Shown piece by piece: positions 9,800 to 20,383 of a DNA stretch of 64,000 bases. Source of the DNA: Flaveria trinervia (lineage: Eukaryota > Streptophyta > Magnoliopsida > Asterales > Asteraceae); NCBI GenBank assembly GCA_025506515.1, contig CM046444.1, positions 78,012,589 through 78,076,588 on the forward strand, written 5' to 3'. A program made the translations under genes and the position numbers. The notes beneath the pieces were generated by a model. That model saw only the letters and a list, made by a program, of their open reading frames with translations, ran no database searches and was not told where the DNA came from. Positions within the stretch are counted from its first letter, which is position 1. Each line of letters opens with the position of its first letter.

Positions 9800-10550
9800 T
9801 TGGATCTTTTTGGTCCCACAAGCATAATGAGCATTGAAAGGAAATCATATTGCCTTGTGATTGTTGATAATTTTACCAGATTCATATGGGTATTCTTTTT
9901 AAGAACTAAAGATAAAATGGCTAAAACTTTAAAATCTTTTATTCTTAAAATATAAAATCAAATTGATCACAAGGTTAAGATAATTAGAAGTGATCAAGGC
10001 ATTGAGTTTAAGAATCAAGTTCTTGACTCATTTTGTAGCTTAAAAAGGATTTCCAGACAATATAGTGCTCCGAGAACTCCTCAAAAAAATGGTGTTGCTC
10101 CAAGGAGAAATAGCTATTCAGGCTGCTCGAACTATGTTAGCTAATTCAAAGCTCCCTCTAACATTCTGGGCAGAGGCAGTCAGCACTGCATGCTATGTGC
10201 AGAACAAAGTTCTGGTAGTTAAGACACATGGAAAACCTCTTATGAGCTATGGAACAAGAGGCCACCATTCATTGGCTTTCTTAGATCCTTTGGCAACAGG
10301 TGTATCATACTTTACAAAAAGGACAATTTGGCAAAATTTAATGAAAAGTCAGATAATGCTATCTTTGTTGGATATTCCTCCAATTCAATTGCCTATAGAG
10401 TTTACAACATTAAAAATTAACAATTTGAGGAATCATCTAACATTTTTGTCAATGAGCACACTCCTTGTGTTAGGGGGAATGGACTTGATCATATTTTTGA
10501 TTGAGAATTGTTTCCAAACTATTCTAAACCTTCTTGTGAGAATGTTTTAG
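9800..10550 (+). pseudogene. E3 integrase core, tandemly duplicated second copy
   Basis: This second copy of the integrase core is in direct repeat, offset about 570 bp from the first. It starts LFGPTSIMSIERKSYCLV and passes KSFILKI (stop), RSDQGIEFKNQ and APRTPQ. A frameshift follows, then TFWAEAVSTACYVQNKV. It continues beyond the first copy into IFVGYSS and the variable region before RT. SDQG replaces SDRG/SDNG. The two copies differ in many places, so the duplication is not recent. Confidence 0.8.
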
Positions 10551-11598
10551 CTGGAATAGGTACTCAAAGTGATTCTGATAATAGCCAACTGTTTGAGTTA
10601 CCTAGATATCTTCCAAGTTCTCTAAGAGTTGTTACCATAATTGTTAGATCTGATAGCATATCTATGTCAAGAAATAGTGGAGAGTCAACTAGTTGTTAAC
10701 AAAGTGAGCCTCAAAACTCAATGTACAACACCAACATGATGGAAGTAGCATTTTGAAGGAAGAGGCAACTGTTAATGTTGCTTCACTGCCAACTAAAACT
10801 GATATTATTTCTCCTTCATTCAATCTGTCCTCATTAAGTGAGTTAGAAACATCAACTGGACCAAGTGTTCAAAACCTTAAGCCAACTTTTCCAATCTGGA
10901 TCTATCTATGCAACTGGATGTGATCCCTAGGCTTAGGATTCATAATACTCATCGAACTGAGAGCATCATTGGAGATGTATTTGAGGGCGTGAGAACAAGG
11001 GGACAAACTCACAATGGGAATGTCTTCCTGTACTCATGCGTCTTATCTTAGGTGGAACCTAAGAAAGTAAAAGAAGCATTGAAAGATAGTAGATGGGTTG
11101 AATCGATGCAAGAGGATTTATTCAATACAAAGACAACAGTTTTGGAACTTATCTCCATTACCATCCGGTCAAGTACTAATAGGCACCCGATGGGTTTTTA
11201 GGAACAAGAGAGATGATAGAGGCATGATAATCAAGTACAAGGCAAGACTGTTAGTTTAAGGATACACTCAAGAGGAGGGAAATTATTACACTGATGTCTT
11301 TGCACTTGTTGCAAGACTTGAGGCAGTAAGGATCTTTCTTACTTATGCTGCATCCAAGAATTTTTCTATCTATCAACTTGATGTCAAGTGTGACTTTCTA
11401 TATGGAGATATAGATAGGGAAGTCTATGTGAGCCAGCCTTGGATTTGAAGATCCACAACAACCCAACTATGTGTGCAAACTAGACAAAGCACTCTATGGG
11501 CTGCACCAAACACCTAGGTTGTGTTATGAGACTTTGTCTCAGTTTCTCCTGAAGAATGGTTACACCAGAGGTACCATTGACAAGACTTTATACATAAG
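10551..11598 (+). pseudogene. E3 linker and N-terminal half of reverse transcriptase
   Basis: The linker (10551-10970) is Ser-rich and poorly conserved. RT starts around 11050 (EALKDSRWVESMQEDLF) and includes GTRWVFRNKRDDRGMI, TQEEGNYYTDVFA, ARLEAVRIFLTYAASK, YQLDVKCDFLYGDI and CKLDKALYGLHQTPR. The first catalytic Asp region (QLDVK) is present, with CDFLYG in place of the usual SAFLYG. It stops in the middle of KTLYI, where E4 is inserted (ATAAG at 11594-11598), and resumes at 31449. Stops and several frameshifts are present. Confidence 0.85.
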
Positions 11599-12582
11599 TG
11601 TAGGATTCTATATGCCCAAGACACGTAGAACATTGATGCGGTTAGTACGTTATGATCCAAGTCGGGTTATACCCAATAACAAGCTTAGCAAACACCAATT
11701 AATATTTAATTAATGATATGATCATGCAATTAAAAATTTACACCAATTTAGAAAATAGGTTTTCTAAATAAGTTGCATATGAGAGGGAACAACTTATTAG
11801 GATATTTTGTTCAATAATATTATTTGAAATGTCATTTAAATTAGTTAGATGACATCAAATAATAATGAGAAATTATAACTTGTAAGTTAAATGGTTAATT
11901 GTGTAAGTTATATAACTTGTACACGCAATTAAATGGTTAATTGCATGTCTAGTTAAAAGACCATTTAATGTATGATTGTGTGATAAAATTTAAAGGGGGG
12001 AAACCCTTTTTAACTTAAAATTTCGGCCACCCCCCTTAACATATCATTGGTTCTTTTATTTTGAAAGACTACACACATCATAAATGTTTTTGGGTTCTTC
12101 ATTTTTCTCAACACACTCAACACATGCAAACCAGCCAAAAAAAAACTCTCTCTTCTCTCCCAACAAACTCGGTTCTAGCAGCTTTCCTTTGTGGGTTTTG
12201 AAGGGTTTTTTGGTGGTGTTTCTTCCTAACAAGAAGGTGCTTTGCAAGGGCTTGGGGTATAGACACTTGAGGGCTTCTTCTCTTGAAGTCTTGGTCGTTT
12301 TTGGTGCATCTAACACCTCCATTCTTGGTCGACATTTCTGCTGCAGAAAGGTAGTTAATCACAGCTTTATATAGCTGTGATTTTATGTGCATTTCATTAT
12401 GTTCATAGCTTGTTCATTCACATAAATGATCCTTTTTGATTTGGGTTTGTTTTCCATCTTAAAACATAACTAAGAACATGAAATTTTCCGCTTTAAAATC
12501 GGTTTTAAAAGCTACATATCCGCTGCGTTTTCTGAAAGTTTAAATGGTTAAACATGGATTTTGTGTTCTAGCAAACCCGTCA
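11599..12582 (+). repeat. E4 5' LTR
   Basis: It starts TGTAGGATTC and ends AACCCGTCA. Against the 3' LTR I count roughly a dozen substitutions and five or six small indels by eye. The frames at 12056-12392 on both strands lie in the LTR, have no protein similarity that I recognise, and are not genes. Confidence 0.93.
12357..12382. other. Perfect hairpin in E4 LTR
   Basis: Arms AATCACAGCT and AGCTGTGATT pair perfectly around a TTATAT loop. The 3' LTR keeps the hairpin (around 31223-31248). A second small inverted repeat (TTCTGC-T-GCAGAA) lies just before it. It could be a promoter or polyadenylation element; this is inference. Confidence 0.7.
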
Positions 12583-12584
12583 AA

Positions 12585-12597
12585 TGGCATCAAGAGC
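12585..12597 (+). other. E4 primer-binding site
   Basis: TGGCATCAAGAGC lies two bases after the LTR. It is a variant of the usual TGGTATCAGAGC, which pairs with the 3' end of initiator tRNA-Met. Confidence 0.75.
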
Positions 12598-14021
12598 CGG
12601 TTATGTGGATGACTTGCTTGTTTTGTCCTTTAAAATAGGTTTTAAAGGATGATAATAATCTAAATATAAGCTGATTGGGGCTGCTATGTTTCTGTTTTGT
12701 TGAATCCCCAACTTTCAAGATTATATTATACATGCTTAAGATTAAATCTTGAAAGATATATATATGTTGATATGTTGTGTTGTTTGGACAACATCTAAAC
12801 CCGAATTTTTCAGTTTATGTTGGCTGAAAATTCGTTGGTTTTAAGGGGATTCATAGTTATATTTTGGATGATATAATGGATGCTTATTTTAGTGCATAAC
12901 CTAGCCATTGACCTTGTGTTGTTTGGGTGTTTGTAATGGTTGTATTCATTCATTCAATTGGGTTGTATTATCTATTGTTTCAAGTGTAATTTTATTTATT
13001 ATTGGGTTATAATAAATAGATTAGGTGTAATTTCATTTTACTAGATATCATGTATTAGGACCTTATATCTTGTAATATGAAGACATATGCCTTGGAAGCA
13101 CAAAGGAAGACACTAAAGAAACATGGAGCATTTTGGATGCGGTTTCAAGTGGCAGGCTTTTGGAAGCTTTCTATGTGTTCTCTTGTTGTAACCTTAGAAA
13201 AGACCAAATGACAACACTTGTGATGGCAAACAAGTGTTGTCAACATAAGGGCTATGGTTATGCACATATGATTGTTAATGTTTATGCTTGTTTAAATGTT
13301 TGTTATTTGTTTGAATGGTTGATGTTTTGACATACATAACAACTCACTAACAACTTAACAAGCTGAAAATTGATGGTTCTAAAAGTTTATATAAAGTTAT
13401 TAAAATGGTTTAATGATTTTAAAGATTAAAATTGGTTTTAATCAAAGACCATAGGGTACCTTGTATTTGATTGCATGCAAATACAAGTACATAGAGTTTT
13501 CTAAACTAATATTATGTAACCTCTAAATATTCTTTAACAAGATCAACACCGTCCTTTTACACAACACTTGAGTCACTTGAGAACTCTTAGTGGGATAAAG
13601 GTAACCTAACCACTTTGAGGGAACTCGTGATTCAAGGTGAGAATGCCTTATTTGTGGGATAAAGGTCACCTAACCACTTGTTTTGGCAAACTCACACGTG
13701 GGTGTAAGTAGGGTGTCTTGATTTGCAAATCATGTCAAATGGATCACCTACGATGTGGTTTCCAAATAGTGTTGATGGGATTAACATGCCGACTTTACAT
13801 ATGATGTTTCAAGTCGATCCCATATTTCTAGATGTTGCAAATGGTTGCAATCGTCAAACGTTGACCACCTTATTAATTTAAAACGTGGGATAAAGGTCAC
13901 CTAACCACAATTTAAATGTAATGTGGGTTCTAGATTTTAATATGAAAAGACCTTAAAAGGCATTTATTATTAAAATTACAATATCGAAAATACTAAAATA
14001 AAACTTTGTTAAATTTTGTAG
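12598..14021 (+). other. E4 untranslated leader
   Basis: This is about 1.4 kb of non-coding DNA between the primer site and the gag start. It holds three copies of a 24-bp motif (13590-13908). The small frame at 13133-13330 has no recognisable similarity. Confidence 0.75.
13590..13908 (+). repeat. Three spaced copies of a 24-bp leader motif
   Basis: Copies at 13590-13613, 13654-13677 and 13885-13908 read GTGGGATAAAGG, then T(C/A)A, then CCTAACCAC. The second and third are identical and the first has one change. In a decayed leader this conservation is striking and suggests a packaging, dimerisation or translation signal, but the role is unknown. Confidence 0.85.
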
Positions 14022-14936
14022 ATGGCCTCAAATAATGATAATTCCGATAACTCATCCGCGTCCAACCAATCTCTACGAGCGATCCTCCAAAAGGAACGTC
14101 TAAATCATAACAACTTCATCGATTAGTATCGAAACTTGAGAATCGTTCTCAAGCAAGAGAGAAGATCATATGTTTTAGACGACCCTATCCCCGATCAACC
14201 TAACGAGGATGATGAGGAGGCCTACAACGATTGGCTGAAGTACACTGAGGACTCCGTCCAAGTGTCTTGTCTCATGCTAGCGAGCATGACTCCAGATCTC
14301 CAAAAGGAGTATGAACACCACGGAGCTTACGACATGATAACCCAACTGAAGGAAACGTTCCAACAGCAAGCAAGGGTTGAGCGCTTCGAAATGGTTCGAG
14401 CACTCCATGCATGTGTATGGACGACAACCAATCTGTTTCATCTTGTGTACTTAAGATGAAAAGTCACATTGACCGCCTCGAGAGGCTTAATTGTCCCGTC
14501 TCGAAGGAATTGGCCACGGATTTGATCCTAAATGGCCTTACCAAGAGGTTTGAGACATTCGTGTTGAACTACAACATGAATGCTTGGACAAAAGCATTGG
14601 TGAGCTTCACTCAATGCTCAAAACGGCCGAGGCGGCCATGGGTAAAAGGGTTTTACCCGTTCTCACCATTAATGAAGGTGGAAACAATAAAAGGCCTCGT
14701 CCGGCACCCAAGGCAAAGGTTGCCAAGGGTAAGGGACCCGCTTGGGGAAAAGGGAAAGGGTGGCAAGGGTGCCACCCAAACCACAAGAGAAAAGGTAAAA
14801 GGTTGCTATTAACGACCCATGCTTCAAGTGTGGGGAGATTGGACATTGGGCAAGGAATTGTCCTGTCCATCTCCAAGAGTTGAAAGCAAAGAGGGATGCC
14901 GGGCAGACCTCAGGTACAATATACATGATCCATATT
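14022..14936 (+). pseudogene. E4 gag, UBN2 domain and CCHC knuckle
   Basis: The first ATG after the leader (14022) begins MASNNDNSDNSSASNQSLRA, then ILQKERLNHNNF. The UBN2-type gag domain follows (YRNLRIVLKQE, ASMTPDLQKEYE, GAYDMITQLKETF, LKMKSHIDRLERL). A Lys/Gly-rich linker leads to an intact knuckle CFKCGEIGHWARNC at 14820-14861 (C-X2-C-X4-H-X4-C). Damage includes a TAG in place of an expected Trp codon (FID-stop-YRNL, about 14128), a frameshift near 14412, another near 14585, and another before the knuckle. Without these it would be a normal-length copia gag joined to pol. Confidence 0.85.
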
Positions 14937-15371
14937 GATTTAAACATGATATCCTCTAACACATGGGTATTAGATACTGGATGTGGAACTCACATTTGCA
15001 ATTTGTTGCAGGGGTTCAAAAGAAGTAGTGACTTCAAGAAAGGGGATGTAAGCCTCTACATGGGCAATGGGGCTAAAGTTCAAGTTGAAGCCCGTGGTGA
15101 CTACATCTTGAAACTTCCAAACGGTTTGGAAGTAATTTTGAACAATGTTTTGTATGCTCCTAGTTTGACTAGGAATATTATCTCTGTAGCCTTGTTAAAA
15201 CAATTTGGATATGTATTATCATTTGTTGAAAAAGATATTCATGTTTCTTTTAATGGTATGTTCTGTTTTAAAGCTATTCCCATTAATGGTATTTATGAAT
15301 GGTTCATGAAAATACTTTAAATAGCTCATTGTACCAAACTAACATCAAGAAACTCAAGTTGGACTTGAGTG
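14937..15371 (+). pseudogene. E4 aspartic protease
   Basis: The catalytic triplet DTG is at 14973-14981 in WVLDTGCGTHICN. The rest of the domain (LYMGNGAKVQVEARGDYIL, NNVLYAPSLTRNIISV) is in one open frame to 15320. A frameshift follows, leading to KLKLDLSD just before the E5 insertion (ATACC 15372-15376). The frame then continues into the pre-integrase at 27059. The protease domain itself looks intact, but it is separated from gag by frameshifts. Confidence 0.88.
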
Positions 15372-15376
15372 ATACC

Positions 15377-16309
15377 TGACAGGATCAGCGATCACAAGTT
15401 TGATGTATTAGAGTTCAAAGCAGCGGAATACGAACAAGAATTAGACAAATTGTAGCAAGCAATCGATACTTGTATGCATTAAGAGCACATACGGTTATAG
15501 GGAGAGAATATATATTTCTGATTTCAAGGAATGTTTATAGATGTAGAATATTTCTAATCAAATCATTCATTCATTCCATTCATTCATTCACCTATTACAA
15601 TAGGTTGTCACTCCTTATATAGAGTGCAACAATCACTGCTGTTATCACGGAAAGTGACAACTGGCCGATCTAATACAAAAATAACTAACTCTTAACAAAC
15701 TACTGAAATGTTCACAACTACTGAGAACATATCAGAGTGTTAAGTACAAAATATAAAACTACTGAAACTACAACGACTGAAGAACAAGCTCTTAAGTCGT
15801 TTTACAAAACTACTGAAACATAAAACTACTGAAACTAGAAATATAAAACTACTGATATCACAACTACTGAAGAAGTACTCTTCAGCAGTTGTGACAAACT
15901 ACTGAGGCTTCAGTACTTGATCTTCAGACTTTGACCTTCAGATGTTTCATCAGCTGATGACTTCAGTAGATATCATCAGCTGATGTCTTCAGTCTTTGTC
16001 TTCAGACTTTGTACATCAGTTGTTGATCTTCAGCACTTGTAAACTCTTCAGCTGTTGTACTTCAGTACTTTGGTCTTTCAGCTTCAGCACTTGTGTTCTT
16101 CAGCTGTTGTACTTCAGCACTTTAGTTCTTCAGCTGTTGAAGTCTTCAGCACTTGATCTTCAGCTGTTGAAGTCTTCAGCACTTGATCTTCAGCTGTTGA
16201 AGTCTTCAGCACTTGTCAAACTGCTGATGAGTCTTTCAGCAGTTGTTGTGATACCATGTGAGACTTAGAGGTTTTCTGATCTTGGCTCATTGGTTCTTTT
16301 GGTCCAACA
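15377..16309 (-). repeat. E5 3' LTR
   Basis: On the plus strand it reads TGACAGGATC...GGTCCAACA. Its U3 is packed with CTTCAGCTGTTG/ACTACTGAAG-type motifs. It includes palindromes TCATCAGCTGATGA (15947-15960) and CATCAGCTGATG (15974-15985), and a 30-bp unit (from CAGCTGTTGAAGTCTTCAGC) repeated nearly three times at 16131-16215. The open frame 15996-16268 reads this repeat and is not a gene. Confidence 0.95.
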
Positions 16310-16324
16310 AACTCCCCCTGAACC
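16310..16324 (-). other. E5 polypurine tract
   Basis: On the minus strand it reads GGTTCAGGGGGAGTT directly before the LTR start TGTTGGACC. It is identical to that of E7, with the AGGGGGAG core. Confidence 0.9.
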
Positions 16325-16525
16325 AATGCAGCCAAAACCTCTAAATTATTCATTGTCCCACTTATTGTTGGCAAAGTGTTGGTCTTTTTCCTTCTTGATC
16401 AGTAGAGAAGATGACCCATGTAAGCTCCGGCCTGGGAAGAAATCTCAAATATTTGTTTGGCAGAGTATGAATGGGAACTCTGTTTTGGGGAACTAGACAC
16501 AGAGTTGTTATCCCATTCATGAGAT

Positions 16526-18967
16526 TTACTTCCCCATAATGAGTCTGTACGACTCTCTTGTGTAGGCCTCAAGGAAGGTGATTTGTTCCTCCATGGTTAG
16601 CTCTTTAGCACCTCCTTCAAACAATGATTCAGGCCCATAATACTCAGACAGGTATTTGGCCTGTTTCCCATTCTTTAGCTCCACAGTTGTTATTATTCTG
16701 TAAGCAAACTCATCCGGGTGATTACCCTCTAGGAACAACTGGAGCTCATTTTTCCTGACTTCCTCAAGCCTCTTGTAACTAACCCCTTTTTCACTATTTT
16801 GTTTTCCAGCAACTTCTGAGGGGTTAGATTAGCTTTGTAGGCTTTCTTGAAGTCTTCTAGGATTTCCCAGGGTGAAACTACAAAGACCAGAGAGATCACT
16901 TCATCTACGATCTTTTTCACCTGGCCAATGTATCTCTGAGGTATATTTTTCTTATGAATTCTGTGAGAGACCCTGGGATCAGGCCAAATCCTCACTCTTT
17001 CCTTTTGATATTGAAAGGTATGCCTGAGAGTGTAAAGTCTGAGGGCTTGCTTTTCTTCCTTCTTTTCTTTCACTGCAGTAGTCTCCCCCTTTTTGGATGC
17101 ATTGGAGGAGGGGGTTTGTACCGCAGAAAGAGTCTTTTGTACAGCAGCATCAATCAGGGGCTGTAAAGTGGAGGAAAGCCTCTCATCAATGGCTTTAGTC
17201 ACAATATCAGTGATTATGGGTGTGATGAGAGGGAGGGAATTTTGAAGTACAACACCTATTTGCTCAGGAGGGTTCTGTTCCTGAGAAGTAGGGCCTGAAG
17301 CAGAGGCAGGTGGTTGAGTTTAGAGTGGCTCAGTGTTTGGGGAACCTTCAAGTGAAGGTGCCATCTGTGGGTGGGTAGAGGCAGATGGTCTTTCTCCTTG
17401 TGAGAGTTGATCAAGTAGGTTTTGCAGCCTACTGACTTTCTCTTCAAGGATTGTGTTCTGGGCAAGAACATCGTAGAAAAAGCCCAGGTCATCATCAGCC
17501 GAAGCTGAATCATCTGACCTCCTGCTTAGAGCAGGATTTACATGCACTGGGTGTAGACCAGTTGATGCATGTGCCCCTTGTGCTTGGTACTGGGGACTTC
17601 CAGCCTCAGGAAAGTGTCCATCATCAGCTGTTGCCTCTAGTGAGGTCTTAGCAATATTACCAGCCTCATTCTGATCATGTGCTGAGTCAGAGGAGGTGGC
17701 AGCCTCACTAGATATTCTAAGCTCCTTGTCTACACCAGGAGATAGAAGTGGTAAACCCCTATGCTGTGGGTTCTCAAGTGCACTGTGTTCCTCCCCCTCA
17801 ATTGTAGAGGTATTCCCAGTAGTAAGTGGTTTCTGGGGAGGGGGTGAGGAGTGCAGTTGAGTCAGCACTTGTGCAACTATTAAAGTTGGGCTGTGAGGGG
17901 CGGTTGTTTGGGGTGAAGGGATAGAAGCAGTGTGCACCGGGGAGGTTGGTGCTCTTCAATGGCAATCCCCTCAAGTGAGGAAGATCCAGATATGTAGGTA
18001 CCCCTTGTGTGGTTGCTGCAGGCTCCTGTTGAGAGGAAGCCTGAGCGGCTATGGCTGGAAGAGTCATTGTATCCACTAGGGGGTTTAGACTAGTGGATAT
18101 ATCCTGCGGTGTGTTGCAGGGGCATCCTCAGGGGACTCAATTCCCTGAGTAGACGTTTTGGGTTTCTTTTTGGTGGGTTTGGTTGGGACTTTTGTTTTGG
18201 AGGTGGTGGCTGTGGGTTCCAGCTGCGTGGGTTTTCGCAGCTTGGCAGCCATTTTGAGTGTCTGGTCAGAGTTGTGCCGGGAGTATACTTCTGGCAGAAC
18301 AGCCGTAGCAGGGACTCCCAAGCCAACAAGTCCCTCAGCATTAAGCTGGTTTGTAATGATGGCCATTATGAACCGTGGATATAGTATCCAACGGTTGGCA
18401 GTTAGTTTTTGAGCCATATCCTTGAGCTCTGAAAATATTATTTCTGAAAAGTTTAGCGGTTGTTGCTCAAGAATAGAATACATTACCTGCTGCCATTTCG
18501 TCGACATTTGATCCCAAGACGAAGTCTTAGGGGCCAAACATACATTCACCATGTGAAAGATTAGGCGCTCAGCGTCATTAAAGTGTTTCTTCAAGATAGT
18601 GGAGGCACTGAGATCGCCTTGATATCCATGTTGGCAAAGGATAGATCTGTGGTGCCCTTCGGATATCCAGCAGGAGAACTAGCATCATTCAGATGAAGAT
18701 TTTGCGGATTATTGCAGGAGTGATGACTACTTCTTTGTTGTTTACGACCGACTGGAGAGATGGTGTGTTGTTCTCCCCAGTGGTAATAGTAACGTTCATC
18801 CAAAATTGTTGAAGGGATTCGACATGTAGTATGGGATTCAGAAGAAATGCCGTATTGTATTGGGAATGAACCATAAGATCGATAGCAGTATCGAACTTAG
18901 TCCAGATGGGCGATTTAGTGAGGTAGGCAACACAGTTGTGTCGCGGTTTAATTTGCATGGACGCCAT
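16526..18967 (-). pseudogene. E5 ORF3, third large ORF after pol
   Basis: Function unknown. The start at 18967 (MASMQIKPRHNCVAYL) is supported by similar starts in E8 and E3. Domain order: an N-terminal domain with QQFWMN and, about 150 residues later, LYPRFIMAI; a Pro/Thr/Lys linker (KPTKKKPKTS); a Ser/Gly-rich acidic segment; a helical segment with FFYDVLAQN and EEKVSRLQNLLDQLSQ; NASKKGET and VKEKKEEK basic motifs; and a C-terminal module (LRLYTLRHTFQYQKERVRIW, ESYRLIMGK). The stop at 16526 is about 200 bp from the polypurine tract. At least six frameshifts or stops split it. Compared with E7 it lacks about 0.9 kb between the VKEKK and LRLYTL motifs, apparently in frame. I see no convincing signal peptide or membrane segment, so an envelope-like role is not supported here. 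Confidence 0.7.
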
Positions 18968-19732
18968 TGAGAAGAGGGAAGTTTTTGGAGAGGAACGTTA
19001 GGTTTGAAGAAGATGAAGCATTGAGAGCTTAGGTCAGGGATATTTATAGGGTACGGGTAAGAAAACGACTGAAGGATGTGGTGTTAGTCATCAGTAGTTT
19101 TAAACGACCGTTGACATGGTATTATCCTTTCAGACGTTGAAACAGCTGAAGTCATGGTGTTAGGCATCAGTAGTTAGAAAACTACTGAAGACCATGGTTT
19201 TGACTTCAGATGATTGAAACAACTGAGGACTTGGTGTTTGTCATCAGTAGTTATGAAACTACTGAAGACAGTGGTTTTGTCATCAGCTGTTGTAAACAAC
19301 TGAGGACTTGGTGTTTGTCATCAGTAGTTATGAAACTACTGAAGACAGTGGTTTTGTCATCAGCTGTTTAGAATGAAACAACAGTAGTACAAACGACTGA
19401 AGAGAAATTTCTCATCAGCTGTTTTCGTCAATTCTTAGCTTGTCAGCTGTTTCATACTGTCCTCAACACATTCATCAGCCTTTTTGGCTGATTTCAGTTG
19501 TTCATAGGACATCAGTACTTATCTGTTGTACTGATTGCAGTAGTTGTAGCTGCATCAATAGTTGTAACTACATCAGTAGTTTAGAACAGATGAAGTACTT
19601 CAGTACTTGTGAGACATTTAGCCTTCAGTAGTTATAAAAACTGCTGAGGGTAAAAAGCTCATCAGTACTTATATGTGACATAGTTACTAATGATCATCAG
19701 TACTTATTACTAAGATCATTAGTAGTTGTCAC
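18968..19732 (-). repeat. E5 spacer between RNase H and ORF3, repeat-rich
   Basis: Non-coding. Motifs of the type CATCAGTAGTTATGAAACTA and CATCAGCTGTTG recur many times. A 77-bp unit starting at 19231 is repeated in tandem at 19308. The same motif vocabulary fills the U3 of the E5 and E7 LTRs. The small frame at 19440-19631 is not a gene. Confidence 0.85.
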
Positions 19733-20383
19733 TTATTCTAGCTGCAGCATACCAAGCCTTAACACCAGGTTTTGGAAAGTTGAACTATCCAAAGGCTTAG
19801 TAAAAATGTCTGCAAGCTCATCAGCACTAGGCACAAACTTAGGATCAATCAGACCTTTTTCAAAACAATCTCTTATAAAATGATGTCTGATCTCTATATG
19901 TTTGGTCCTAGAGTGCTGGACTGGATTTTTGACAATGCAAAGAGCTGAAGCACTATCCATTAGCATGGAGTTTTAGTCTCTGTAATGCCATAATCCAAAA
20001 GTGGTTTTGAAGCCAGAGTACCTGAGAGGTGCAGCTTGCAGCAGCAATGTACTCTGCTTCAGCAGTTGATGTAGCAACTGAGGTCTGTTTCTTGCTCTGC
20101 CAAGAAATCAAGCAGTTCCTAGGAATTGACATCCACCAGAAGTTGATTTCCTGGTCAACTTACACCCTGCATAGTCACTGTCAGAAAAAGCAACTAATTT
20201 ACCAGAATGTCCAGTAGAATACCATAAACCTAGAGATGGAGTGCCTTGCAGATATCTAAAGATCCTCTTGACTGCAATCAGGTGAGACTCTTTAGGTGCA
20301 GCCTGAAATCTAGCACAAACACATGTAACAAACATAATATCTGGTCTAGAAGCTGTTAAATACATCAAGGACCAATCATACAT
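19733..20383 (-). pseudogene. E5 RNase H
   Basis: It degrades the RNA strand of the cDNA hybrid. The end of RT (MYLTASRPDIMF, AAPKESHLIAVKRIFRYLQG) leads into FSDSDYAGCKLTRKSTSGGC with the first catalytic Asp. After a frame break comes LMDSASALCIVKNP, which stands where CDN is usual. KHIEIRHHFIRD and ADIFTKPLD follow, with the end at LGMLQLE and a stop at 19733. The middle, around the Glu of the AEAEY motif, is in another frame (about 20030-20100). Confidence 0.85.

Noticed and set aside
12056..12392. Overlapping open frames on both strands, repeated at 30878-31258
   Set aside because: They are in the E4 LTRs, have no recognisable protein similarity and do not stay identical between the two LTRs.
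15996..16268. 90-codon open frame rich in Ser/Leu, repeated at 26741-27013
   Set aside because: It lies inside the two E5 LTRs and simply translates the 30-bp repeat and CTTCAGCTGTTG motifs.
16526..18967. ORF3 as a retroviral envelope protein
   Set aside because: No clear signal peptide, membrane anchor or cleavage site can be read. The protein is basic, proline-rich and coiled-coil-like, so the envelope label is not justified from this sequence.
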